DNA of 62,525 nt from NCBI GenBank assembly GCA_021325385.1, contig JAJPHH010000117.1, positions 1-62,525 of the forward strand, read 5' to 3'. Below, piece by piece: positions 1-6,895 of this stretch. Source of the DNA: Alphaproteobacteria bacterium. GTDB taxonomy: Bacteria > Pseudomonadota > Alphaproteobacteria > Rhizobiales > Beijerinckiaceae. Every line of letters begins with the position of its first letter. Positions within the stretch are counted from its first letter, which is position 1. The notes beneath the pieces were generated by a model. The model saw only the letters and a list, made by a program, of their open reading frames with translations. It was not told the origin of the DNA and did not search any database. Made by a program: the position numbers and the translations under genes.

Positions 1-89
1 CCGAAAATGCGCGGCTGCATCGGGCCGACCAGCCAAGGCAGGTCGCGCTGGCGCCAGATGTGATGATGCGCGTCGATGATCTGGGTCAT
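1..89 (-). CDS. Amidohydrolase 2 family protein, N-terminus only
   Basis: Only the first 29 or so codons lie in the window; the rest runs off the left edge. They read MTQIIDAHHHIWRQRDLPWL and continue with VGPMQPRIF. The DAHHHIW stretch is the N-terminal metal-binding motif of TIM-barrel amidohydrolases (Amidohydro_2), which hydrolyse lactones, ring-cleavage products and similar compounds. The ATG overlaps the TGA of the upstream VWA gene (ATGA), so it is co-transcribed as the last visible gene of the molybdenum-hydroxylase operon. By context it may hydrolyse the hydroxylated product, but the substrate cannot be read from this fragment. Confidence 0.8.
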   Translation of the reverse strand, partial: MTQIIDAHHHIWRQRDLPWLVGPMQPRIF

Positions 90-1192
90 GCCGCCCTCGC
101 AAGGTCGAGGAGACGCGCGCATAAGGCTTCGGTCGAGCCGCCGTCGGCGATCGCGTCGAGATAGGGCGCCGCCGCCTTGAGGCCGGCGGTGCTCAGCGAA
201 AAATCGGGGTCGGCGGCGAGCGGCGTCAGCCAGACGATCCGCCAGGCGAGCCGGGAAAGGCGCTGCACGGCGTCGCGCATCGCGCCCGGATCGCCGCGTT
301 CGAGCCCGTCGGAAATCACGACGACGGCTGCGCCGCGCGCCAAGGCGGCGAAGCGCGGAACGGCGAGAAAAGCGTTGAGCGCGTCACCAAGCCGCGTGCC
401 GCCGTCCCAATCGGCGACGAGTCGCGAGGCGGCGTCGAGCGCGCGCGACGGCTCCTTGACGCGCAGCGCGCGGGTGACGCGGGTCAGGCGCGTGCCCATG
501 GTGAAGATTTCGGCGGCGTCAGCCGCCTGGGTCACGGCATGGGCGAGCGAAAGATTGGCGCGGGTGCGCTCCTTCATCGAGCCGGACACGTCGATCAGAA
601 GGACGATCCGGCGCTGGCGCGGCCGCCGCGCGCGCCGGCGCAATCGCGCCATTTCGCCGGCATGGCGCATCGCTTCGCGGAACGTGCGCCGCGCGTCGAA
701 GCGCTCGCCGGAGCGCAAAGCGGCGAAGCGGTAGCCGCGCCGCCGCGGCAGCCGGGCGGGCAGCGCCCGGGCGAAGCGGCGGAGCGCCTCGCGATCGTCC
801 CCGGCGACAAAGCGACGCTCGGCCAATTTTTCGGCCGCGGTCGCGCGCTGGCCGGACGAGAACGCATCGTCCCCGAACAGCGGCTCCGGTCCGCCGGACG
901 AATCGTCGGCGGCGCGCGGCGGCTCCTCATCGCTCGGCGCAACCTCCTCCCCTCTCTCGACCGCGCCGAGAAAATAGGCGTCGAACAAAGCGTCGAACTC
1001 GGCGAAGCGCTCGGGCGGCGGGGCCAACGTGGCGCGAGCCGCGCGGCGAATGTCCGCGACGCTACGCGGCCCCAGCAACTCGACCGCATCGAGCCACGCG
1101 ATGGTCTGGTCCGGCGCGACGGCGAAGCCTTCGCGCCGCAAGGCGGCGGCGAAATCGAGGAAAGGCGCGAGCGCTCGGCCGCTCTCGATCAC
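86..1192 (-). CDS. VWA-domain protein, CoxE-like hydroxylase maturation factor
   Basis: 368 residues from a GTG start that overlaps the stop of the MoxR gene (GTGA). An in-frame ATG further upstream would add about 100 Arg-rich residues antisense to that gene and was not used. The MIDAS metal site of the von Willebrand A domain is visible: DVSGSM at about 201-206, the Thr of DGGTRLGD near 266, and ISDGLE near 293-298. An N-terminal helical region precedes it. CoxE-type VWA proteins work with a MoxR/CoxD AAA+ ATPase in activating molybdenum hydroxylases such as CO dehydrogenase. Its place directly after moxR and the hydroxylase genes supports that role here. Confidence 0.85.
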   Translation of the reverse strand: MIESGRALAPFLDFAAALRREGFAVAPDQTIAWLDAVELLGPRSVADIRRAARATLAPPPERFAEFDALFDAYFLGAVERGEEVAPSDEEPPRAADDSSGGPEPLFGDDAFSSGQRATAAEKLAERRFVAGDDREALRRFARALPARLPRRRGYRFAALRSGERFDARRTFREAMRHAGEMARLRRRARRPRQRRIVLLIDVSGSMKERTRANLSLAHAVTQAADAAEIFTMGTRLTRVTRALRVKEPSRALDAASRLVADWDGGTRLGDALNAFLAVPRFAALARGAAVVVISDGLERGDPGAMRDAVQRLSRLAWRIVWLTPLAADPDFSLSTAGLKAAAPYLDAIADGGSTEALCARLLDLARAA

Positions 1193-2070
1193 GCGCCCGC
1201 CTCCATCAAAATCGCGTCGATCTTCGGTTCGACGTGAAGGAGATCGTCCTCGTCCTTGAGCACGACGCCGAGCGAGCGCCTGAACGCCTCCGGCCAGCGC
1301 GCGCCTTGCGCGTTGAGCAGCGTCGCCGCCTCCGCCCATTCGACCGCCTCGGCGACGCCGGGCCGCTTGGCCAACGGCTCGCGCCTGAGCCGGCCGACGG
1401 CGGCGACGACCGCCCGCGCCGTCCGTTCGGCGACGCTCGAAGCGCGCATCGTGATGATCCTCATCTCGCGCTCGGGCGAGGGATAGTCGATCCAATGGTA
1501 GACGCAGCGCCGGCGCAGCGCTTCGTGCAGTTCGCGCGTCCGGTTCGAGGTCAGAACCACGACCGGCCGCTCATAGGCGCGGATCGGCCCGCGCTCGGGA
1601 ATCGAAATCTGGAAGTCGGACAGAAATTCGAGCAGGAACGCCTCGAATTCATGATCCGAGCGATCGATCTCGTCGATCAGGAGCATGGCGCGATCCGGCC
1701 GCCGCAGGCACTGCAGCATCGGCCGTTCGATCAGGAATTCGTCGCTGTAAATATCGGCATGCTCGCCGCCTTCGCGGCGCAGCGCCAGCATCTGACGCGG
1801 GAAATTCCATTCATAAAGCGCGGCCGCCGCGTCGATGCCCTCATAGCATTGCAGGCGAAGCAGGGCGCGGCCGAGCACGCCCGCCAGCGACTTGGCCGCC
1901 TCGGTCTTGCCGACGCCGGGCGCGCCTTCGAGCAGGAGCGGCTTGCCGAGCGCCAGCGCCAGATAGGCCGCGGTCGCGATCCCGTCATCGGCGAGATAGT
2001 ACGCCGCGCGCAGCGCCTCTTCGAGCTCGCGCGGGCTGCTGATGCCGACAATGGTGCGGCGGACCGGCAT
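1189..2070 (-). CDS. MoxR-family AAA+ ATPase, CoxD-like
   Basis: 293 residues. Walker A GAPGVGKT is at 49-56 and Walker B LLIDEIDRS at about 130-138; VVLTSNRTRE later in the protein is sensor-1-like. CoxD, the closest studied relative, is an ATP-dependent chaperone-like factor needed to assemble the active-site metal cluster of aerobic CO dehydrogenase. Here it sits between the molybdopterin subunits and the VWA gene, the usual coxD-coxE order. I infer that it matures the split hydroxylase encoded just upstream. It starts 6 bp after the stop of the molybdopterin C-half gene, so it is in the same operon. Confidence 0.9.
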   Translation of the reverse strand: MPVRRTIVGISSPRELEEALRAAYYLADDGIATAAYLALALGKPLLLEGAPGVGKTEAAKSLAGVLGRALLRLQCYEGIDAAAALYEWNFPRQMLALRREGGEHADIYSDEFLIERPMLQCLRRPDRAMLLIDEIDRSDHEFEAFLLEFLSDFQISIPERGPIRAYERPVVVLTSNRTRELHEALRRRCVYHWIDYPSPEREMRIITMRASSVAERTARAVVAAVGRLRREPLAKRPGVAEAVEWAEAATLLNAQGARWPEAFRRSLGVVLKDEDDLLHVEPKIDAILMEAGA

Positions 2071-2076
2071 GTCGCG

Positions 2077-3099
2077 TCACCGAAACCGCGACGCGGGCGC
2101 GCCGTTCTTGGCCTTCAGCGCGCGCAAGACTTTTTCCGGCGTGATCGGCAGCTCGTTGACGCGCACGCCGACCGCGTTGAAGATCGCGTTGGCGATCGCC
2201 GGCAGAACCGGATTGGCGCACATTTCGCCTGGTCCCTTGGCGCCGAACGGCCCGTCCGGCGCCGGCCGCTCGAGCACCGTGATGTCGTGCGGGCAGATGT
2301 CGCCCGGCCCTGGCATCAGATATTCGTTGAAATCCCGCGGCCCGTTGCGCGTATCCGGATAGTACGGCTCCGGCGTCTCATAGAGCGCATGGCTCATCCC
2401 CATCCAAGCGCCGCCGACAAGCTGCTGCTCGACAAGCTTCGGATTGAGCGCACGGCCGAGCTCGTACGCGCTCGTCATCTTCAGCACGGCGACCTCGCCG
2501 GTCTCGTCGTCGACCTCGACCTCGGCGATCAGGCAGGCATGGGCGTAGCAGGTCGCCGGCGACATTTCGCCAGTTTCCGGATCGACGTCCGACAGCGGCA
2601 CGAGAAAGATGCCGCGGCCCGATATGGTCTTGCCTTGCCGGAACTGCGCCGCGACGGCGACGTCCTTGACCGAGATTGATTTCTGCGGCGCGCCTTTGAC
2701 CCGGATATTGCCGCGCCCGTCCGTCTCGAGATCGCCGGCATCGACTTCGAGCTCCTCGGCCGCCGCCTCCATCATCACGGCGCGCGCTTCGCGCGCCGCG
2801 GCCATCACCGCATTGCCGACGCGATGGGTGCCGCGCGAGGCGAACGAGCCCATGCAATGCGGACCGGTGTCGGAATCGGCGGTGTCGACATAGACGTCCT
2901 CGATCGGCACGCCGAGCGTCTCGGCGCAGATCTGCCGCGTCACCGATTTCATGCCCTGGCCGAGATCGATCGACGACAGAGCCACGGTGAATTTGCCGCT
3001 CGGATTGGAATGGACCAAAGCCTGGCTCGGATCGCCGCCAAGGTTCATGCCGATCGGATAATTGATCGCGGCGACGCCGCGCCCGCGATGCTTGGCCAT
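2077..3099 (-). CDS. Molybdenum hydroxylase, molybdopterin subunit C-terminal half (split gene)
   Basis: 340 residues, ATG at 3099, one base after the stop of the N-half gene. A clear Shine-Dalgarno AAGGAG (3108-3113) sits 8 nt upstream, inside the end of the N-half gene. The protein carries the second molybdopterin-binding domain of the xanthine dehydrogenase family: DLGQGM at 45-50, which contacts the cofactor, and GAKGPGE near 286-292, whose Glu is the catalytic base in the family. It lacks the N-terminal hammerhead domain, which the neighbouring gene supplies. Eubacterium barkeri nicotinate dehydrogenase (NdhL/NdhM) is a known case of such a split. The substrate is unknown, probably an N-heterocycle or aldehyde. 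Confidence 0.88.
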   Translation of the reverse strand: MAKHRGRGVAAINYPIGMNLGGDPSQALVHSNPSGKFTVALSSIDLGQGMKSVTRQICAETLGVPIEDVYVDTADSDTGPHCMGSFASRGTHRVGNAVMAAAREARAVMMEAAAEELEVDAGDLETDGRGNIRVKGAPQKSISVKDVAVAAQFRQGKTISGRGIFLVPLSDVDPETGEMSPATCYAHACLIAEVEVDDETGEVAVLKMTSAYELGRALNPKLVEQQLVGGAWMGMSHALYETPEPYYPDTRNGPRDFNEYLMPGPGDICPHDITVLERPAPDGPFGAKGPGEMCANPVLPAIANAIFNAVGVRVNELPITPEKVLRALKAKNGAPASRFR

Positions 3100-3100
3100 C

Positions 3101-4675
3101 TCAGCGTCTCCTTGTGCCGAACACCGACGAGAAGCGCGTCGCGCCATGCGACGAGCCGGCCGGCGGCGGCGCCGGCGGACGCGGCGGCGGCGCGTCCGGC
3201 GCCGGCGGCTCGCCCGCCCGGTCGTAAGGGATGCGCTGCTGAACGGGCGCCGGCGCAGGCTGCCGCCGCGGCGCTTCCGGCCGCGCCGAAGCATGAGGCG
3301 CAGAAGCTGCGCCGCGCCGGGAGGACATGCGCCTGTACTCCTCGCGGATCGGCCAGTTCGCCTTTTCCGCCGCGACCTGGCAGCATTCGATCAGGGCGCA
3401 ATTCTTCGCCTCGCGGCGATGCGCCTTCATGTCGCCGTCGCGGTACGCATTCAGGATGCGAAACTCGATCGGGTCCATCCCGATCGCCGTCGCCAGCTTG
3501 TCCATCTGGCATTCGAGGGCGAAATCGAGCGCGGTGACGCCGAAGCCGCGCATCGCCGTCGCCGGCGTACGATTGGTGAAGACGCAATAGACGTCGCCAT
3601 AGACGTTCGGGATCGTATAGGGCCCCGGAATGTGCGCCGCGCACTTCACCGCGGCGTAGCTCGACAGGCGCGTATAGGCGCCGCTGTCGAAATAGGCCGT
3701 CACCTTGCGCGCGACGATCCGCCCGTCCCTCATCGCGCCGTCCTTGACATAGATGCGCTCGGCGCCGCGCGGCGAGCCGAACTGCATCTCCTCGTGCCGG
3801 CTGAGCCGATAGCGCACCGGCGCGCCGGTCAGGCGCGCCGCGAGGATGGCGAGCGGCTCGGTCAGCGTGTCGACTTTGCCGCCGAAGCCGCCGCCGACCG
3901 TGCCGCCGATGAAATGGAGCTGGTTCGACGGCATCGCATTGATCTTCGCCGCGGTGTCGAGCGAGAAGAACAAAGCCTGGGTCGAGGTATAGACGACGAA
4001 ACGGCCATTGGTGTCGGGCACGGCGATCGAGCCGTTGGTCTCGGTCGGCGCATGCTCGATCGGCGACATCTGATAGCGATCCTCGACGATCACGTCGCAT
4101 TGGCCGAAGGCGCTGTCGACGTCGCCGTAGCGCAGTTTCTGGTGGTCGTATTTGCCGTAATATTCGAACGTGTTCTTCGGGTAGGTCGCATTGACCGAGA
4201 CCGCGCCCGGCTTCAGCGCCTCCTCGACGTCGAACACCGCCGGCAGCGGATCGTAAGAGACCCGCACCAAAGCGAGCGCCTCCCGCGCCGATCGTTCGCT
4301 CGTCGCGACAATGCCGAGGATCGGCTCGCCCTTGTAGCGCACGACGTCGCTCGCCAGAGACGGCTCGTCGTCCTTGCCGAACTGGATCAGGCTGAGCAGC
4401 GTGTTGAGGTTGACCGGCACGTCGGCGGCGCGAATGATCCGCTTCACGCCGGGCGCGCGCTGAGCCGCGGCGTCGTCGATCGAGCGGATGCGGGCATGGG
4501 CGTGCGGACTGCGCAGGATTTTCAGATGCAGCAGCCCGGCGAAGCGGTGATCGTCGTAGAAAGCCGAAGCGCCGGTGACATGGCCGAGAATGTCCTGGCG
4601 CTGCGTCGGCCGGCCGACCTCTTTGAGATTGTCGTCGCGTTCGTCGGCGAAAATATCTTTGCGGAACTCCAGCAT
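3101..4675 (-). CDS. Molybdenum hydroxylase, molybdopterin subunit N-terminal half (split gene)
   Basis: 524 residues. The start at 4675 is preceded by AAGGAG about 9 nt upstream; a longer in-frame start would overlap the 2Fe-2S gene by 62 bp. The a/b hammerhead domain lies at about 20-150 and the first molybdopterin-binding domain after it, with GGGFGGK at 261-267 and MRGFG at 375-379. The last 70 residues (about 455-524) are a Pro/Ala/Arg-rich tail replacing the linker that joins the halves in ordinary subunits. The C-half begins one base after the stop in another frame with its own RBS. Length and clean domain boundaries argue for a true two-gene subunit. Confidence 0.88.
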   Translation of the reverse strand: MLEFRKDIFADERDDNLKEVGRPTQRQDILGHVTGASAFYDDHRFAGLLHLKILRSPHAHARIRSIDDAAAQRAPGVKRIIRAADVPVNLNTLLSLIQFGKDDEPSLASDVVRYKGEPILGIVATSERSAREALALVRVSYDPLPAVFDVEEALKPGAVSVNATYPKNTFEYYGKYDHQKLRYGDVDSAFGQCDVIVEDRYQMSPIEHAPTETNGSIAVPDTNGRFVVYTSTQALFFSLDTAAKINAMPSNQLHFIGGTVGGGFGGKVDTLTEPLAILAARLTGAPVRYRLSRHEEMQFGSPRGAERIYVKDGAMRDGRIVARKVTAYFDSGAYTRLSSYAAVKCAAHIPGPYTIPNVYGDVYCVFTNRTPATAMRGFGVTALDFALECQMDKLATAIGMDPIEFRILNAYRDGDMKAHRREAKNCALIECCQVAAEKANWPIREEYRRMSSRRGAASAPHASARPEAPRRQPAPAPVQQRIPYDRAGEPPAPDAPPPRPPAPPPAGSSHGATRFSSVFGTRRR

Positions 4676-4688
4676 CGAGCGAAGCTCC

Positions 4689-5168
4689 TTAAGCGCTGCG
4701 ACGGTCGCCGGCGCGCGAAGCGGCGAGGATCGCCTCGATGATCGGCTCATAGCCGGTGCAGCGGCAAATATTGCCGCCGATCGCCTCGACGACCTCTTCG
4801 CGAGTCGGCGATGGCTTGCGATCGAGCAGCGCCTTGGCGGCCATCAACATGCCCGGCGTGCAATAGCCGCATTGCGCGGCGAAATGTTCGATGAAGGCGG
4901 TCTGCAACGGGTGAAGGTCGGGTCCGCGCCGCAGCCCGGCGACGGTCTCGATCGAGCGGCCGGCGCAAGTCTCTGCGAGCGTGATGCAGGCGAGGCGAGG
5001 CGCGCCGTCGATCAGCACCGTGCAGGTCCCGCAGGTTCCTTGCCAGCAGCCGCCCTTGACGGTGAGGTCGCCGACCGTCTCGCGCAAAGCATCGAGAAGA
5101 TTGGCGCCGCCTTCGACGAAGGCGGCGACCTCCTCGCCGTTGAGGGAAAATTGAACCGGAGTCCTCAT
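4689..5168 (-). CDS. Molybdenum hydroxylase, 2Fe-2S subunit
   Basis: 159 residues, the normal size for the small subunit (CoxS/NdhS type). The plant-ferredoxin-like cluster ligands are C41, C46, C49 and C61. The second cluster has C100 and C103 (CGYCTPGM) and C135/C137 (CRC). It passes electrons from the molybdenum site to FAD. It lies between the FAD and molybdopterin genes with 12-13 bp gaps, giving the order FAD, FeS, Mo on the minus strand. Confidence 0.95.
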   Translation of the reverse strand: MRTPVQFSLNGEEVAAFVEGGANLLDALRETVGDLTVKGGCWQGTCGTCTVLIDGAPRLACITLAETCAGRSIETVAGLRRGPDLHPLQTAFIEHFAAQCGYCTPGMLMAAKALLDRKPSPTREEVVEAIGGNICRCTGYEPIIEAILAASRAGDRRSA

Positions 5169-5180
5169 CGGCGTCTCTCG

Positions 5181-5999
5181 TTAAGCGCCCGCGCCGAGCA
5201 GGAGCCGGCGCAGATGGACGGGAAGGATTTCGCGCCGCCACCAGGCGCTGGCGATGGCGTCGTCGACCGGCGCCGCGCCTTCGGCCGCGACGGCGACGGC
5301 CGGCGCGACGCCCGCGGCGTCCAGCGTCCGCCCTTCCAGGGCGCGCTCCGCCGCCTTCGCCCTGACCGGCGCACGGTCCATCGCGCCATAGGCGATCCGG
5401 GCGCCGCTGATCCTGCCGCTGGCCAGCGGCAGCTGCGCGGCGATCGATAGAACGGCGACGCCTTTCGGCCGGATTCGCGCGACTTTCACGAACCGAAACG
5501 AGTCGGCCGCGGGCCTCCTGAACGAGACGCCAGTGACGAGTTGCCGCCCGCCGCGGTCGCGGCCGGCGAGGAATTCTTCGATCGGCTGTTCGCGCTGGCC
5601 GAAGCCGCCGGCGATCGCCACAATCGCATCGAGCGCCAGCAGCGCGGTCGCGAAATCGCCGTAAGGACTATGGGCGAAGAGATTGCCGCCGATCGTCGCG
5701 GCCTCGCGGATCGCCGGGCCGCCGATCGTGCGCGCGACGGGATGCAGAAAGGCGAGATCGCGCTCGGCCAGGATCGCGGCCATGGTCGCGCCGGCGCCGA
5801 GCTCGATGCGGCCGGACGAAACGGCGAGCCGCGCCAGCGCCGGGTCGGTCGATCGGACGATCGTCGCGACATCCGGATCAGCCTCGTTGACCATCCGCAT
5901 CAGGATCGTGCCGCCGCCGAAGAAGCGGGCGCCGCGTTCGGCGGAAAGCGCCGCCGCCGCTTCGCCGATACGGCCGAACGTTTTGACCGCGACCGTCAT
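5181..5999 (-). CDS. Molybdenum hydroxylase, FAD-binding subunit
   Basis: 272 residues. The FAD pyrophosphate loop GGGTILMR is near 28-35 and TIGGNLFAHSPYGD around 100-115 is the second FAD-binding stretch; a CO-dehydrogenase flavoprotein C-terminal domain follows. It accepts electrons from the 2Fe-2S subunit and hands them to an external acceptor. Its ATG overlaps the stop of the upstream SRPBCC gene (ATGA), so translation is probably coupled. Confidence 0.93.
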   Translation of the reverse strand: MTVAVKTFGRIGEAAAALSAERGARFFGGGTILMRMVNEADPDVATIVRSTDPALARLAVSSGRIELGAGATMAAILAERDLAFLHPVARTIGGPAIREAATIGGNLFAHSPYGDFATALLALDAIVAIAGGFGQREQPIEEFLAGRDRGGRQLVTGVSFRRPAADSFRFVKVARIRPKGVAVLSIAAQLPLASGRISGARIAYGAMDRAPVRAKAAERALEGRTLDAAGVAPAVAVAAEGAAPVDDAIASAWWRREILPVHLRRLLLGAGA

Positions 6000-6448
6000 G
6001 CGCTCGCCTCCGCGCCTTCGACGCGCGCGCGGATCGCGGCGAGCCCCGCGTCATAGATGTCCTCGCCGACCATACGCGCCATTTCCGCCTCTTCGCCCCG
6101 CCGCGTCGAGAAAGTACATCGCCAATCGCAGAAGGTCCGGTCGCCGTCCGTCACCGGCGCCAACCGCATATGCGCGACATAGTTGAACAGCGGCACGGGC
6201 GTGTCGAGCAGGCAGTAGGAGAAGCTCTGTTCGAGATCGGAGAGCGTGAGCAGGCGCTCGCGCAATTCCGATCCGTCGCGCAAGAAGAAGCGGCGCACGC
6301 AGCCGAGCCGATCCGACGAATAGCCGCGCTCGATCGCGCTCTTGGCGACGGCCGGATGCCAACGATCGTGGCCGTTGAAGTCGCGGATCACCGCCCAGAC
6401 CCGATCAGTCGGCGCGTCGAACACGGTCGAGCGGACGAGGCGGATCAA
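5996..6448 (-). CDS. SRPBCC-family protein (second of a tandem pair)
   Basis: 150 residues with the START/polyketide-cyclase-like pattern: VFDAPTDRVWAVIRDFNGHDRWHP at the N-terminus, then FFLRDGSELRERLL and a C-terminal helix. These proteins form a hydrophobic pocket that binds small molecules. It resembles the following gene product in RVWAxxRDFNGxxxWHP, LGCVRxFxLRxG and TDGDRTF, so the two arose by duplication. Cox clusters often carry an SRPBCC protein (CoxG), but this pair looks closer to the polyketide_cyc2 group. Ligand presentation to the hydroxylase is an inference. Confidence 0.8.
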   Translation of the reverse strand: MIRLVRSTVFDAPTDRVWAVIRDFNGHDRWHPAVAKSAIERGYSSDRLGCVRRFFLRDGSELRERLLTLSDLEQSFSYCLLDTPVPLFNYVAHMRLAPVTDGDRTFCDWRCTFSTRRGEEAEMARMVGEDIYDAGLAAIRARVEGAEASA

Positions 6449-6451
6449 TGT

Positions 6452-6889
6452 TCAGCCTCCGAAATGCCGCTTCAGGGCGTCGAAACCGCCCTGAAAGACG
6501 CCGCCGCCGATCGACGAAACGAGCTCGGCCTCGCGATCCGGCGCGCAGTCGAACTCGGCCGTCCACTCGACGAAGGTCCTGTCGCCGTCGGTGATCGGCG
6601 TCAGGCGCAGGGTCGCGACGTAGTTCTCGACGCCCATCGGCGATTCCAGGATCGAATACGTACAGAACAGATCATAATCGGAGAGGCCGAGCAGCTTTTC
6701 GCGAATCCGGTCGCCGTTGCGCAGGCGGAAATCGCGCACGCAGCCGATCTTGTCCGAGGCTTCGCCGTTTTCGATCCGGCTCTCGGCGATGGAGGGGTGC
6801 CAGGACGGCAGGCCGTTGAAGTCGCGCACCCGCGCCCAAACGCGATCGGAGCGCCCGTTGACCACGCTCGAGACATAGACGCGCGCCAT
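6452..6889 (-). CDS. SRPBCC-family protein (first of a tandem pair)
   Basis: 145 residues, a paralogue of the next gene downstream. Shared features are DRVWARVRDFNGLPSWHP at the N-terminus, KIGCVRDFRLRNGDRIREKL, and RLTPITDGDRTFVEW before the C-terminal helix. The fold predicts a small-molecule binding cavity; no catalytic residue can be assigned. It starts 6 bp after the flotillin-like gene and ends 3 bp before its paralogue, so it belongs to the same operon. Confidence 0.8.
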   Translation of the reverse strand: MARVYVSSVVNGRSDRVWARVRDFNGLPSWHPSIAESRIENGEASDKIGCVRDFRLRNGDRIREKLLGLSDYDLFCTYSILESPMGVENYVATLRLTPITDGDRTFVEWTAEFDCAPDREAELVSSIGGGVFQGGFDALKRHFGG

Positions 6890-6895
6890 CGCCGC

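Noticed and set aside
3097-3103. Split molybdopterin subunit explained as an accidental frameshift
   Set aside because: Both halves end and begin at domain boundaries, the second has its own ATG and strong Shine-Dalgarno sequence, and the first ends in a Pro-rich tail not found in linkers of unsplit subunits. A sequencing error remains possible but is less likely.
3062-4741. Plus-strand open frame of 559 codons
   Set aside because: It is antisense to the molybdopterin N-half, which has full family motifs; the antisense product has biased composition and no domain.
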